64,000 nucleotides of DNA, from contig NZ_JABKKJ010000006.1 of NCBI RefSeq assembly GCF_013166515.1, positions 98,706 through 162,705 of the forward strand. The letters are read 5' to 3'. Under the pieces are notes generated by a model. It was given only the letters and a program-made list of their open reading frames with translations. It ran no database searches and was not told the origin of the DNA. Shown piece after piece: positions 8,893-18,899 of the stretch. Numbering within the stretch: position 1 is the stretch's first letter; each line of letters starts with the position of its first letter. The stretch is from Xylanibacter caecicola. Lineage in GTDB: Bacteria; Bacteroidota; Bacteroidia; Bacteroidales; Bacteroidaceae. The position numbers were made by a program, and so were the translations under genes.

Positions 8893-9581
8893 TCGTTCGC
8901 TCTCTTCCCTACCGCCATGCACCGCTCGCGGCAAGGCAATACACAATGTCATGATTTTCATCGTTTCGCTTTCTTTCTGACTTTTCATAACCTCCGAATA
9001 CGCCGTCTTTCTGAAAATAAAAATCATTTGGACGCAAAGACGTCATAAATACGTGTGCAGCGGCAAGACGTTGTATGACAGTGCATTACACTACATGCGG
9101 CAACATTGTGCAACAAACATCCGCTTTTTCACACGCAAACATGCCTCTTTTCTATGAAAAACATGCCGTTTTAGACTCTTAACCCATACGGTTACGGGGG
9201 TGATATGCGCCATTTCAGGGTGTAAAACACGGCATATTGCACTCCAAAATGCCGCATATTGCAACTCAAAAGGTGCCTTTTCAGAAACAAAGGGGCACAG
9301 CTCAGCCTTTTTAACATCTCGTTTGACGAAAAGCACGAACGTTTTCCGTTTTACATATCGACATGCTTTACATACATCAACGGTACATTTTGTCATTCCG
9401 AACCACCCTTGAATGCCCGGCACTCCGCATACAATGCCTGCCGTATGCCGGCATATACCGTGCCCGGATATGGCATATCGGTTGCAAAAGCCAAACTTCA
9501 CACACCGCAGAGGCAAATAACCAAGAAACCAACATGAATTTGATAAAAATTCAACTTCATGTCAAAAAAAGTACAGAAACA
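8893..9581. other. Gene-free interval with TTTTAGAG/GCATTTT-type repeats (family copy 2)
   Basis: Open frames here are short, overlap on both strands and look non-coding. From 9,118 to 9,300 the sequence is made of short phrases such as atgccgttttagactc, ccatttcagggtgtaaaac and actcaaaaggtgcctttt, which resemble the repeats near 1,807, 18,795 and 51,010. Nothing else recognisable was seen. Confidence 0.5.
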
Positions 9582-9613
9582 TTTGGTCATAACAAAAAAA
9601 CTTGCTACCTTTG
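9582..9613 (+). promoter_or_regulatory. Promoter of tRNA-Arg
   Basis: TTTG at 9,582-9,585, a 20-base spacer and TACCTTTG at 9,606-9,613 give a consensus Bacteroidota promoter, with start expected near 9,620. Confidence 0.85.
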
Positions 9614-9632
9614 CATCGCAATTAAGAAAAAC

Positions 9633-9706
9633 GGCTCCGTAGCTCAACTGAATAGAGCATCTGACTACGGATCAGAAGGTTACAGGTTTGAATCCTGTCG
9701 GAGTCA
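9633..9706 (+). tRNA. tRNA-Arg (ACG)
   Basis: Acceptor GGCTCCG pairs with CGGAGTC (one G-T pair), and the discriminator is A at 9,706. The anticodon stem TCTGA/TCAGA holds loop CTACGGA with anticodon ACG, which is normally deaminated to ICG. The T-arm contains the usual GGTTTGAATCC-like loop. CCA is not encoded. Confidence 0.95.
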
Positions 9707-9707
9707 C

Positions 9708-9748
9708 AAAGAGAGGCAACATCGCAAGAAGTTGCCTCTCTTTGTGTT
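9708..9748 (+). terminator. Terminator of tRNA-Arg
   Basis: Stem aaagagaggcaac with gttgcctctcttt around loop atcgcaagaa immediately follows the tRNA. Being symmetrical, it may also end the minus-strand ispH transcript. Confidence 0.85.
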
Positions 9749-9762
9749 TATAAAATCGTTGT

Positions 9763-10617
9763 TTAAAATCCAAGTATACAGTCGCGGCATTTGTCCATAA
9801 GCCATTTTGGGGTGCTCGTCGCACCGCAGATGCCTATCGTCGATACGCCTTCAATCCACGAACGGTCAATCTCCTCAGGTCCTTCTATAAGGTAACTGTT
9901 GGGATTAACCCTCTTGCACTCGTTGAAAAGCACCTTTCCGTTGCTGCTCTTGCGCCCGCAAACAAACAGTATGAGGTCGTGACAACCGGCAAAGCGACTT
10001 ATGTTGGGCATGCGGTTCGCCACCTGCCGGCATATAGTGTCAAAACTGCGGAATGTGGCAGAGGGCGATATGTGCTCCTGTATGTAATCTATTATGCGGT
10101 GAAACTCGTCGAGCGACTTTGTCGTCTGCGAATAAAGATATATGTCGCGGTTGTAGTCGAGGTTCTTAACGTCATCAAAATGCGCTATCACAATGGCACG
10201 GCTGTTTGTCTGACCGACAAGCCCCAGCACCTCGGCATGCCCCGGTTTGCCGAAGATAACGGTCTGCGCATCGGGGTTTTCGTCATACTGCCGCTTTATT
10301 CTCCGCTGCAATTGCAGCACCACCGGGCACGTGGCATCGATTATCTCTATCTTGTTTTGCCGCGCCAGGGCGTATGTCTCCGGCGGCTCACCGTGCGCCC
10401 TGAGCAGCATTTTCACGCCGTGCAGCCTGCGCATGTCGTCGTGGTTGATGGTGATAAGCCCCATTTTGCGCAGCCGCTCGCACTCCATGCCGTTATGGAC
10501 AATGTCGCCAAGACAATAAAGGGGCTTGCCCGTGGCAAGCTCTTCCTCTGCCTTGCGTATGGCTGTGGTCACTCCGAAACAGAAACCGCTGCCGCTGTCA
10601 ATCTCTACCTGTATCAT
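9763..10617 (-). CDS. ispH: 4-hydroxy-3-methylbut-2-enyl diphosphate reductase (IspH)
   Basis: A 284-residue iron-sulfur enzyme catalysing the last step of the MEP pathway, reducing HMBPP to isopentenyl and dimethylallyl diphosphate. The three [4Fe-4S] ligands are at Cys13 (GFCFGV), Cys97 (DATCPVV) and Cys196 (FDTICRQVANR), the spacing seen in other IspH. The substrate motifs LRAHGEPP (His75, with Glu77) and FGKPGHAEV with His127 are intact. It lies 23 bases downstream of meaB on the same strand and is probably the last gene of the operon starting with the alpha-2-macroglobulin gene. Confidence 0.96.
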   Translation of the reverse strand: MIQVEIDSGSGFCFGVTTAIRKAEEELATGKPLYCLGDIVHNGMECERLRKMGLITINHDDMRRLHGVKMLLRAHGEPPETYALARQNKIEIIDATCPVVLQLQRRIKRQYDENPDAQTVIFGKPGHAEVLGLVGQTNSRAIVIAHFDDVKNLDYNRDIYLYSQTTKSLDEFHRIIDYIQEHISPSATFRSFDTICRQVANRMPNISRFAGCHDLILFVCGRKSSNGKVLFNECKRVNPNSYLIEGPEEIDRSWIEGVSTIGICGATSTPKWLMDKCRDCILGF

Positions 10618-10640
10618 TTCAGAAACCTTTATAACAGATA

Positions 10641-11756
10641 TTACAAGTCGGCAGACCGTCCCCGCAAAGTGTCGAAGTACATTCCAAGCAGGTCTCCGGC
10701 AGCCTTGAACGATGTTTTCTCGCCGCGCAACACTGCACGTTCGGCGTCTTCAATGTGCCGCTCTACAAGCTCGTTGTTGTAGAAACTGTTGCGCAGATGT
10801 TCGTTTATGGTCTCATACATCCAGTATTTGCTCTGCTCGTTGCGACGGAAATCAAAGTATCCGTTAGCCTTTACGAAGTCGATATACTCGTATATCATGT
10901 CCCACACCTCCTTGATACCTATGCCGTAGAAGCCGCTGTAGCAAAGAACCTTGGGCAGCCATCCGCTGTCCGGAGCCGGAAAGAAATGCAGTGCGTTGCG
11001 GAAATTGGCTGCCGCCATCTCGCATTTCTCCACGTTATTGCCGTCGCACTTGTTTATTACGATGCCGTCTGAAATCTCCATTATACCGCGCTTTATGCCC
11101 TGCAGCTCGTCGCCGGTGCCTGCAAGCTGTATCAAAAGGAAGAAGTCCACCATCGAGTGGCATGCCGTTTCGCTCTGCCCCACGCCTACTGTCTCGACGA
11201 AAATCTTGTCGTATCCCGCCGCTTCGCACAATATTATGGTCTCGCGTGTCTTGCGTGCCACGCCTCCGAGAGAGCCCGCCGTCGGGCTGGGACGTATGAA
11301 CGACTCCTTTCTTTGGGCAAGTTTCTCCATTCGTGTCTTGTCTCCGAGAATGCTTCCCTTAGAGCGTTCGGAACTCGGATCGATTGCAAGCACGGCGAGT
11401 TTTCCGCCGAAACGGTCGAGCACATGCACGCCGAACTCGTCTATCGAGGTGCTCTTGCCGGCACCGGGAACGCCGCTTATGCCTATTCTGACAGACTTGC
11501 CGCTGTACGGAAGACACTTGTCTATCACCTCCTGAGCCTTCTGCCGGTGTGCCGGACTGACGCTTTCCACCAGCGTAACAGCCTGGCTCAGCACCGTCAC
11601 ATTGCCCTTAAGTATGCCTTCCACCATCTCTCCGGCAGACAGTTCACGGCGTTTCACACGCATCCGCTTAAGATACGGATTGATTATGGACGGCTGCTCC
11701 ACTCCCGAGTTCACCGCCAGTCCTTTATATTCTTCATTGTTTTCAGGATGTTCCAT
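10641..11756 (-). CDS. meaB: Methylmalonyl-CoA mutase-associated GTPase MeaB
   Basis: A 371-residue G3E-family GTPase that guards methylmalonyl-CoA mutase, gating loading and release of adenosylcobalamin. Visible elements are Walker A GVPGAGKST, the AIDPSSERSKGSILGDKTRM switch segment, the ETVGVGQSE motif and the guanine-specificity motif NKCDG. The C-terminal dimerisation region carries WMYETINEHLRNSFY. The mutase subunits are not in the window. The gene is 52 bases downstream of the DUF1573 gene and 23 bases before ispH. A B12-dependent ribonucleotide reductase is also present (42,346), so the host uses cobalamin in at least two ways. Confidence 0.93.
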   Translation of the reverse strand: MEHPENNEEYKGLAVNSGVEQPSIINPYLKRMRVKRRELSAGEMVEGILKGNVTVLSQAVTLVESVSPAHRQKAQEVIDKCLPYSGKSVRIGISGVPGAGKSTSIDEFGVHVLDRFGGKLAVLAIDPSSERSKGSILGDKTRMEKLAQRKESFIRPSPTAGSLGGVARKTRETIILCEAAGYDKIFVETVGVGQSETACHSMVDFFLLIQLAGTGDELQGIKRGIMEISDGIVINKCDGNNVEKCEMAAANFRNALHFFPAPDSGWLPKVLCYSGFYGIGIKEVWDMIYEYIDFVKANGYFDFRRNEQSKYWMYETINEHLRNSFYNNELVERHIEDAERAVLRGEKTSFKAAGDLLGMYFDTLRGRSADL

Positions 11757-11808
11757 TGATATATTGTTTTATAAGCAGATGCTCAAAATCAGACGTATAC
11801 AATCATTT

Positions 11809-12876
11809 TCACTTCACATTGATGTCTACCACCACCTTCGGACGGTCCGGATCGTTGGTTATCATCAGCACACGCGGTTTGCTTCTTGCCGTCTTCAGCA
11901 GTTTCTTATATGCTGTTATCTTTAGCTTTGCCGTGTCGCCCGGACGCAGTTTTGTCTTGTTAAGACTCACCTTAAGACCGTCGGTAAACATCTGCATCGA
12001 GCGTATGTCGAGAGTGCTTTTGCCTACATTCTCAATCTGTATGACGCCGGATTTGGATGCTTTCTCACCGAACTCGCCAAGGTCAAGACTGCCGGAAGAC
12101 AGCTGTATGACGGGCGCTTCAAGTTTCTGAGTTTCCGACATGTTGTCAAATCCGGGCAGCAGTACCGCCGAAACGGTTATCTCTTTGTCCGCACTTACCT
12201 TGTCTCCGGGGAACATTCCGAGATATACGGAAGAGCGTGTAAGCCCGAAACCGCGCAGTTTTTCCGTGTCGAGAGTTATCGTCGCCACACCCGTGCGCCC
12301 CGGTTGGACGGTCGTCGGCGACACGTTTGCCGAGAGATAGCGCGGCAGATGCATCACGACGGGAGTGACAGCCTTGTCGCCCGCGTTTCTGAAATATATC
12401 CTCTGCACGGGATTGTCGCCGCGGTTCACATCGTCAAACTCGATGTCGTTCTTGTCCACTTGCAGGCTGCCCACCGTGAATTTGTAGTCTGCAACCTTTT
12501 CGACAGCCTCAGCCACCACCACACCGCGCATCTTAAGATAGAACGGACGGTCGGATGCCGTTGTGTAAACAGCCACCTCTTTCTCGAAATGTCCCAACTG
12601 TCTTGCATCGTAAGTGGCGGCAACATAGAAGCTGTCTCCGCGCGCGACATTGCCCCGCGGATACTCTGCCGTCATACATCCGCAGGCGGTTCTGACATTC
12701 GTCACGGTCATGTCGTTCCCTTTGTTGCGCAGTTCAAACCTCACGGTGACGGGGTTTTCGTAGCCCACAGCACCGCAATCTATAATCTCATTCTTTGCCG
12801 ATATGCGCTGGGCGGCGGCATTTGCCGACACCATCAGCGCCAAAGAGGCTAATATTATATTGCTTTTCATATCCAT
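11809..12876 (-). CDS. DUF1573 secreted protein (Ig-like/ASH-type domains)
   Basis: A 355-residue exported protein; the signal peptide ends at A-A-A-Q (about residue 23), and translation may begin at Met1 or Met3. The first mature domain has the DUF1573 hallmark: beta-strands EIIDCGAVGYENPVTVRFEL, then TACGCMTAEYPRG. Two more beta-sandwich domains follow (from about residues 135 and 240), each with a repeated F.N.G...V phrase. DUF1573 domains are abundant in Bacteroidota envelopes, with unknown role. The start is 4 bases after the stop of the alpha-2-macroglobulin-like gene, so the two are translationally coupled and may act together in the periplasm. Confidence 0.85.
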   Translation of the reverse strand: MDMKSNIILASLALMVSANAAAQRISAKNEIIDCGAVGYENPVTVRFELRNKGNDMTVTNVRTACGCMTAEYPRGNVARGDSFYVAATYDARQLGHFEKEVAVYTTASDRPFYLKMRGVVVAEAVEKVADYKFTVGSLQVDKNDIEFDDVNRGDNPVQRIYFRNAGDKAVTPVVMHLPRYLSANVSPTTVQPGRTGVATITLDTEKLRGFGLTRSSVYLGMFPGDKVSADKEITVSAVLLPGFDNMSETQKLEAPVIQLSSGSLDLGEFGEKASKSGVIQIENVGKSTLDIRSMQMFTDGLKVSLNKTKLRPGDTAKLKITAYKKLLKTARSKPRVLMITNDPDRPKVVVDINVK

Positions 12877-12880
12877 AATG

Positions 12881-15800
12881 TTATCTCACCTTAATGGTCA
12901 ACGACCTGTCTCTTGCCATGAACTCCGGCGCGTAAGCGCACTGCACGGTGCATGTACCGGTTTCATAACTGCCCTCGCGGTCCACGTAATATTCCTTTTC
13001 TATTATATGAGTGCCTTTTTTCATACGGTCAAAATAGAAGTTCGTGGTATAGTCTTTCGACGTGCAGTAATATCCCCAGCCGTATCCCGTAAGCTGTTGC
13101 ACGGGCTCAAGGCATGCCGCACGCTTGTCCGTAACCTGCACAAAGTCGTAGTCGCGGTCTGCCTTTACGGTTATTCGCACAGTCACCCTGTTGCCTACAG
13201 ACGGTCCGGCAACGGCATCAGCACCGGCAGAAGCTACCTTTTTGCCACCGGATATTATCTCCCGCTTTACCTCAAGACCGGCGGAATGAGTCTCCACCTC
13301 AGCCGTATTCTGCATGAAACGGGCATAAAGTGCGCCCCACGACGTGCCGTCGGATGTCTTTGTAGCAGTAAACGTCCTTACCTTCTCACCGTCCATCGAC
13401 GTCTTTACGTATCCAAGTCCCGCCGTTCCGGCAGACGTATCGATGCGCTTTCCGTCCACTGCCAGCACCGCATCCTCGCCCTTGTCGAGCACGCCGGTGT
13501 TGCCGTTGAGAAACGCATATATGGCGTTTACGCTGTTCACGGGAGTACCCCAGTCCTGCGTACGCTTCTGTTGCAGCAGCCAACGGCGCATCTCATCGAC
13601 GGTCTGAACGTCTTCCGGCGATACCCTGCTTATGGCTTCCATGGCTGCAACCTGCGTCGGTATGCGGTAGTCAAGCCATGAATATCCGGCACGCGGGGTG
13701 TCGTAGTAGCGTCCCATAGCCTCCGTCATGACGGTATATTCCTTAAGGCTCTGCACATATTCCTTTGCCTCCCGGGTCTTTCCCTGCCCTGCAAGGACTA
13801 TCGACATCAGTGCTTTAGCATAAATGCTCTGCGTCTCCTTCTTCTTCATAAGATAGTCCATGAAGTATCTTGCCGCCTCTTTTTCCTTTGCGGTGAGCGT
13901 CCGTCCGGACAAGGTATTTATGTAAAGGAACTGCAGTGCGTGATATCCGTTCACGCCGAACGCCCTACCCTCTTTTTCCATACGCTTCATCTCCTCCACT
14001 TCCTTCACGGCTTCGTTGCCGAGATATTTGAGTGCACGGGAGATAATAGAGGATGTCTCGCTCTGTTTACCCGCAAGGGCATCGAGCCTAACGAGGAACT
14101 CCGCCACCTCGAGAGTTATGCACGAAGAGCCGTCCATGCCCTTCCACCAACTCCACGAACCGTCGTTGTTCTGCAACTTGCGCAGGCTTTCGAGCGTCGC
14201 TCCCATACGGTTCTCAAGTGCGGAGGCGTCGAAGAAGTTGGATATGCGGCGCTTTCTGTCCGCCTCGTCCTCCGCATCAGCCACCCAAGGTGTCTCGTCC
14301 AGCACGAGAGTCTTCAGCTCACTGTTTTTCTCGAGGGCGCTCATCAGCGACGTCCCGGTGCCTGCCGGCTCGTTCTTCCACTGCTCGAATACAGTCTTTA
14401 TGCGCGGCGACTGCTTCACGATGTGCGCCCCAAGACTGTTCGCATAGTACGCCGCAGCAAGGCTTATGGCATTGTTCTCACTGACATTGCTTACAAACGG
14501 CAGCGCCTGAACTGCCAGCCATGCCGGATTATTGGTGTATTCCACCGTCAGAGTGGCATTCTTTGTGCCTGCGGGGAACATTTTTTCAACGTCCAATGTC
14601 TTTGTTCCGGCACCGTGCTGTACAAACGGCAGGGTTCTAATAACGCTCTCCATAGACGGCAGTATGGGCAGATAATGCTGCTCGCCGTCGCTGAATGTCT
14701 TGCCTTCTGCCACGACCCTACATATTAATAAGGTGTATTTGTCATCCGGACTATAGCCGAACACCACGTTACCGGTGCCGTTTGCGTCTACCGTCACGGG
14801 CATCTCGCTCTTATATACAATCTTTTCCGTCTCGGGATCTACAAGTTCCATTCTGACCTTACCCGTCACATCGCTTTCAGATGTGTTGAACACGCGCACC
14901 GAAATGGTGGCGTTGTCGCCCGAACGGACAAACCTCGGCATGTTCGGCTGCACCATTATGTCTTTCTTTGCCACGGCATCTCCGTAAACCAGACCGTTGT
15001 TCATGTCCCTGTCGTGCACAAGTCCCATAAAGCGCCATGTAGTCACACTCTCCGGAAGAGTGAACCTTATATTCACGTTGCCGTTGTCGTCGGTCGCCAA
15101 AGAGGGATAGAAGAAAGCTGTCTCATTAAGGTTTTCGCGCACCTGCACGGCTCCTGCAGACGACTGTCCGCCGACATCTTCGTATTCCGCACCCGCATCT
15201 TCGGCTGCATTTTCAACAGCAACGCTTCCCGTTGACATGCTTTTCTTTGCGGAAACACCATATCCCACGGTCACCACTTCCTGAAGAGCAGGTTGCTCCA
15301 CAGTGTCATACAGCATATTCGAATCAGCCATTTTAGCCTCGGCTTTCATCACTCCCAGCCCACGGACCATCATTTTATAACCATAGAGGAGCGACGACAT
15401 GAAATAATTATTGTCAAACTTGTTGAACTTCAGGATGTGCGTTTTGAGACTCTTAAGACTTTCAGCGCCATTCAGACGCATAATATCCATATACGGCGAA
15501 GACCATGAAGAGTATGGCATATTGCGGCTTATCTGCGTGTTGAACGTCCAACTGTGCGGTTCGAACACATCCAGCGACTTGTCATAAAGAGTAGCCATGA
15601 GCTGCGCTTTCGCCGGCGTTCCGTCGGGACGGGTAACATTCAGCGTCCATTCTTCTTTCTGTCCCGGTGTCAGACGGTCGCGGAACGTGGTCCATTTTGC
15701 CACAAGCCGCTTGTCGGGCAACGGTCGTTCGATTGTCGTGGAGTATTTGTGCATCACGCCGTTCTTCACCCATGCGAAGTTAAGAAGCACGCCGCCTTCG

Positions 15801-18466
15801 ATGTCGTTGCAGTCTTCAAACATCGCAGTCTCCACCGAATTGCTCAGTTTTATCACCCTACTGTCTATCACCCGGTCGCCTGTTATCAGGGTATACAGCA
15901 CATGCACGTCCTCATCAGACGTTCCTATCTGCACATAGACAGGTCCGCCGCCACGCGGGAAGGTGTTCGACGTGGTGTAGAACCACTCGTCTGTTTGGAC
16001 ACACGGCACCGTGTCTTCAAGGCTGAAGACAACAAACTCTTTCTCAATTGTATCATTACCGCATACGGCTGTCAGCTTGTGACGTCCCGAAACAAGAAGT
16101 TTCTCGCGGATATTGTCCACCGGAACGGGTTTGTTTGCCTGTGCCGTGTAAACGTCCGAGCCGTCCACACTGTATCTTATGTCACCTTCAATGTCCTTGC
16201 CGACGGCATTTTTAAGAATGAACCTTATCGTTTTAAGGCTGTCACGCTCCGTTTTCTCCGGCATGTCACAAGCAAAGAACGTGGGTTTGCTGCCGAGCGG
16301 CAATGCCAACGACCCGTGTTGCGTCTCTCCTCCGGCATCGGTCACGTCAGCCGAGGCGGTAATAGTATAGAAGCGTGCAGGCATTTTGTAAGGGCTTATG
16401 CCGTCTTCTTCATCATCATCTTCATCATCGGGCAACAGCATAGGCATCCTTATTTCAAACAAACCCTCGTCATCCGTCACCGTTTCCGCCTCTTCCAACT
16501 GCTCGTCACCGTTGCTGTCTGCCAGGAAACGCCACCATAATGCACTGCTGCGGTCGACAGTATAGCTCACCTTGGCACCCTGTACGGGCACTCCGGCGAA
16601 TGTCTTCGCACGACCTTTCACCACGAGTGTGTCACCGTTACGATATTCCTTGTTCACTTCATCGAACTCGATCTTGAACGTAGGACGCTTGTATTCCTCC
16701 ACGCGGAAGTAGCGTGTGGCACCCTGTCCCATGTCTGTCCGGACGGAAAACATACCCGTAAGTCCCGTTGCCGGAAGTGTGAAGTCGGCAGAAACAGTAC
16801 CGTAAGCATCTGTTGTCACGCTCACCTCCTTCACCGTCTTGTGGTTTGCATCCTTCAAAACGAGTTTCATCTGCCTGCCGTCACATGCCGATGTCTCTTC
16901 GCCATGCTTGTTTCTGAACGCCACGGCAGAAACATGTACCGTCTGTCCGGGGCGATATATCGCCCTGTCGGTGTAGATATTGACATAGTCGCGTTCGGTT
17001 TTGTTTGGGTAATAAGAAAAGTTGCTCCATGCACTTCGTCTCGGAAACGCCTTGTCGGTGGCCGTGTACGGACGCAGCTGATACGGCTCGTTGACACCGT
17101 ATGAATATATCGTCTCACCGTCGTTGCCGCACGTAAGCACCTTTGCACCGCCCCTACGGCTGTCGACCCACAGTTTAGCACCGGGTACGGGCTGTCCCGT
17201 CGTGGCGCTGACAACGGCATAACGTATCTTTTTCTGCGGCAGTTGCTGCTGCATGACATAAAGATCGGTAACATAAAGAAGGCTTCTTTGCGTTCCGATG
17301 TTCTTATTGTCGGACACGGCTTCAACAAGATAAACGCCACACGGCATGCCGTCTATCACGACAGAGTCGGCAAAAGTCACATACTCGGGATGCTTTGCGA
17401 ATTTCCTTTCATAAACTTTACGACTGCCAGCTACTATCATCGGTTTCAGCTTATTGTAGTCATAGACATGTGAGGGATTAAGTTTTGTTGTCCCGTCCAC
17501 GCCCTTCAGTAACGACACGCTTATCTTCAACATACCGATATTACGGAGTTCCGTAAGCCACAGTGTGCTTGCCTTGCCCGGCAAAACCACGTTACGCTCC
17601 ATCTTTATGTTGAATTCGGGCTGCGTAAGTTCGTTACGCATGTTTACAAGATTGTTCATATTGTATGTCTTCCCCCATTTGCCGAGAGCGTAATCGATAT
17701 AGTCTATTCTCTCTTTCGTCGAAAACATTCTGTCCTCGTTCATCGTTTCACAACGCTTCACGGCGATAATACCACACTCAGGCAGGTCCGCATATATTCC
17801 AATCAGCGAGTCGAGCGATGCTATCATGGCGCGTCTCGGCTTATACCCGCTGTTTGTAAGCAACAGGTATGCCGACATCATCTCCGCCCTGCGGTCGCCT
17901 TTTGCAGCGTACCAGTTGCGAAGCGTCTCATAATCACCCGCCTCCATGCAAAGCATACTCAACAGGTTGTTGCCGAAGAAGCGGCTGTCCTCACCTTTTT
18001 CTATCAACGAACCGAGGTTGTCTACGGTGTGTGAAGCAAGCATATCGGGATTGGCAAGCGACTTGCGGTAGTACTCGCGCGCCACTGTCGCATGGTCTTC
18101 ACCCAACATTCTATTGCGGTTGTAAATCTTTCCGAGCACCGAATAATACACCGCTGCCAGCACCTTGTCTTCTTTTTCCGCCTCAGCGGCTTCACGTTCA
18201 AACTTCGTCACGATCGGTTGTAACGAGTCCGGCGTAATATCAAGCAGCACGGCTGAATGGCGAAGTTCCGCCTCAAGCAGCTGTCCGTGGTTCTTCTCCG
18301 CCCTCGCTTTGTCTGCAATCTTCTCGATAAGTGTCATCTGTTTGCGCGGCAAATCCTGCTTTTTTGCAGTCTCCACGTCTTTCCACATAGCGGCATAGCT
18401 CTGCGCCTGTAATGTCACAGGTACAAAGGCAAGCGATATTATCAATGCAATCAGTGTCTTTTTCAT
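12881..18466 (-). CDS. Alpha-2-macroglobulin-family protein (YfaS-like), exported
   Basis: A 1,861-residue envelope protein. I start at the ATG at 18,466, which gives the signal peptide MKKTLIALIISLAFVPVTLQ; the longer frame to 18,544 adds an unlikely leader. Order: an alpha-helical N-terminal region to about 300, macroglobulin (MG) domains including RAIYRPGQTVHVSAVAFRN and the YFRVEEYKRPTFKI segment, an A2M core with FFYPSLATDDNGNVNIRFTL, then the alpha/alpha toroid and a C-terminal receptor-like domain. Bacterial members trap or block proteases. The thioester motif (usual C-x-E-Q) is replaced by NVSENNAIS, so covalent trapping is unlikely. An extra loop of acidic residues (LLPDDEDDDEEDG) lies mid-protein. 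It leads the operon with the DUF1573 protein, meaB and ispH. Confidence 0.9.
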   Translation of the reverse strand: MKKTLIALIISLAFVPVTLQAQSYAAMWKDVETAKKQDLPRKQMTLIEKIADKARAEKNHGQLLEAELRHSAVLLDITPDSLQPIVTKFEREAAEAEKEDKVLAAVYYSVLGKIYNRNRMLGEDHATVAREYYRKSLANPDMLASHTVDNLGSLIEKGEDSRFFGNNLLSMLCMEAGDYETLRNWYAAKGDRRAEMMSAYLLLTNSGYKPRRAMIASLDSLIGIYADLPECGIIAVKRCETMNEDRMFSTKERIDYIDYALGKWGKTYNMNNLVNMRNELTQPEFNIKMERNVVLPGKASTLWLTELRNIGMLKISVSLLKGVDGTTKLNPSHVYDYNKLKPMIVAGSRKVYERKFAKHPEYVTFADSVVIDGMPCGVYLVEAVSDNKNIGTQRSLLYVTDLYVMQQQLPQKKIRYAVVSATTGQPVPGAKLWVDSRRGGAKVLTCGNDGETIYSYGVNEPYQLRPYTATDKAFPRRSAWSNFSYYPNKTERDYVNIYTDRAIYRPGQTVHVSAVAFRNKHGEETSACDGRQMKLVLKDANHKTVKEVSVTTDAYGTVSADFTLPATGLTGMFSVRTDMGQGATRYFRVEEYKRPTFKIEFDEVNKEYRNGDTLVVKGRAKTFAGVPVQGAKVSYTVDRSSALWWRFLADSNGDEQLEEAETVTDDEGLFEIRMPMLLPDDEDDDEEDGISPYKMPARFYTITASADVTDAGGETQHGSLALPLGSKPTFFACDMPEKTERDSLKTIRFILKNAVGKDIEGDIRYSVDGSDVYTAQANKPVPVDNIREKLLVSGRHKLTAVCGNDTIEKEFVVFSLEDTVPCVQTDEWFYTTSNTFPRGGGPVYVQIGTSDEDVHVLYTLITGDRVIDSRVIKLSNSVETAMFEDCNDIEGGVLLNFAWVKNGVMHKYSTTIERPLPDKRLVAKWTTFRDRLTPGQKEEWTLNVTRPDGTPAKAQLMATLYDKSLDVFEPHSWTFNTQISRNMPYSSWSSPYMDIMRLNGAESLKSLKTHILKFNKFDNNYFMSSLLYGYKMMVRGLGVMKAEAKMADSNMLYDTVEQPALQEVVTVGYGVSAKKSMSTGSVAVENAAEDAGAEYEDVGGQSSAGAVQVRENLNETAFFYPSLATDDNGNVNIRFTLPESVTTWRFMGLVHDRDMNNGLVYGDAVAKKDIMVQPNMPRFVRSGDNATISVRVFNTSESDVTGKVRMELVDPETEKIVYKSEMPVTVDANGTGNVVFGYSPDDKYTLLICRVVAEGKTFSDGEQHYLPILPSMESVIRTLPFVQHGAGTKTLDVEKMFPAGTKNATLTVEYTNNPAWLAVQALPFVSNVSENNAISLAAAYYANSLGAHIVKQSPRIKTVFEQWKNEPAGTGTSLMSALEKNSELKTLVLDETPWVADAEDEADRKRRISNFFDASALENRMGATLESLRKLQNNDGSWSWWKGMDGSSCITLEVAEFLVRLDALAGKQSETSSIISRALKYLGNEAVKEVEEMKRMEKEGRAFGVNGYHALQFLYINTLSGRTLTAKEKEAARYFMDYLMKKKETQSIYAKALMSIVLAGQGKTREAKEYVQSLKEYTVMTEAMGRYYDTPRAGYSWLDYRIPTQVAAMEAISRVSPEDVQTVDEMRRWLLQQKRTQDWGTPVNSVNAIYAFLNGNTGVLDKGEDAVLAVDGKRIDTSAGTAGLGYVKTSMDGEKVRTFTATKTSDGTSWGALYARFMQNTAEVETHSAGLEVKREIISGGKKVASAGADAVAGPSVGNRVTVRITVKADRDYDFVQVTDKRAACLEPVQQLTGYGWGYYCTSKDYTTNFYFDRMKKGTHIIEKEYYVDREGSYETGTCTVQCAYAPEFMARDRSLTIKVR

Positions 18467-18835
18467 ATTTCCGGAATTATTAAAACAGTAGTATCTGTGC
18501 TTAAGTGATTTATATTTTTTAAAGATAATGCAAGCCGATTGCAATCAAGTTCGCCTGAAATTGCGGAGGCATTGATTACCTTATTTAAATAATAAATTTA
18601 TCTTATGCAAAGATAACCAAAATATCGCAGGCAACAAAAGTATTTACTTTTTCAGACGTTTTTTAGGTTTTATTTCCGCTTCGGCTCTTTTCGCGACATG
18701 TAAACCGATACATGCAAGGCGTCTTTCTGCATGATTTTCCACCCGAAAAACACCTGTTCGGCAACGCCTTTGTAACTATCTGGAAACCAGAACGATACCT
18801 TTTGGGTTCTAAAAGGTGCCCTTTTAGAGCCTAAA

Positions 18836-18866
18836 AAGCCGTCTTTCAGCGTGTGAAAGACGGCTT
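18836..18866 (-). terminator. Terminator of the iron alcohol dehydrogenase gene, inside repeat-family copy 3
   Basis: A perfect 12-pair stem (aagccgtctttc/gaaagacggctt, loop agcgtgt) lies 34 bases past the dehydrogenase stop and is followed on the minus strand by TTTTTAGG. It sits in wording of the TTTTAGAG/AAGGTG repeat family (18,795-18,895). The rest of the gap 18,467-18,899 shows nothing else; it must hold the promoter of the macroglobulin operon, which I could not place. Confidence 0.75.
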
Positions 18867-18899
18867 CTTGGAATGCAAAAGATGTCCTTTTGCAAAATA

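Noticed and set aside
9200..9537. Overlapping small frames in the gap before tRNA-Arg
   Set aside because: They cover repeat-family sequence on both strands and show no coding character.
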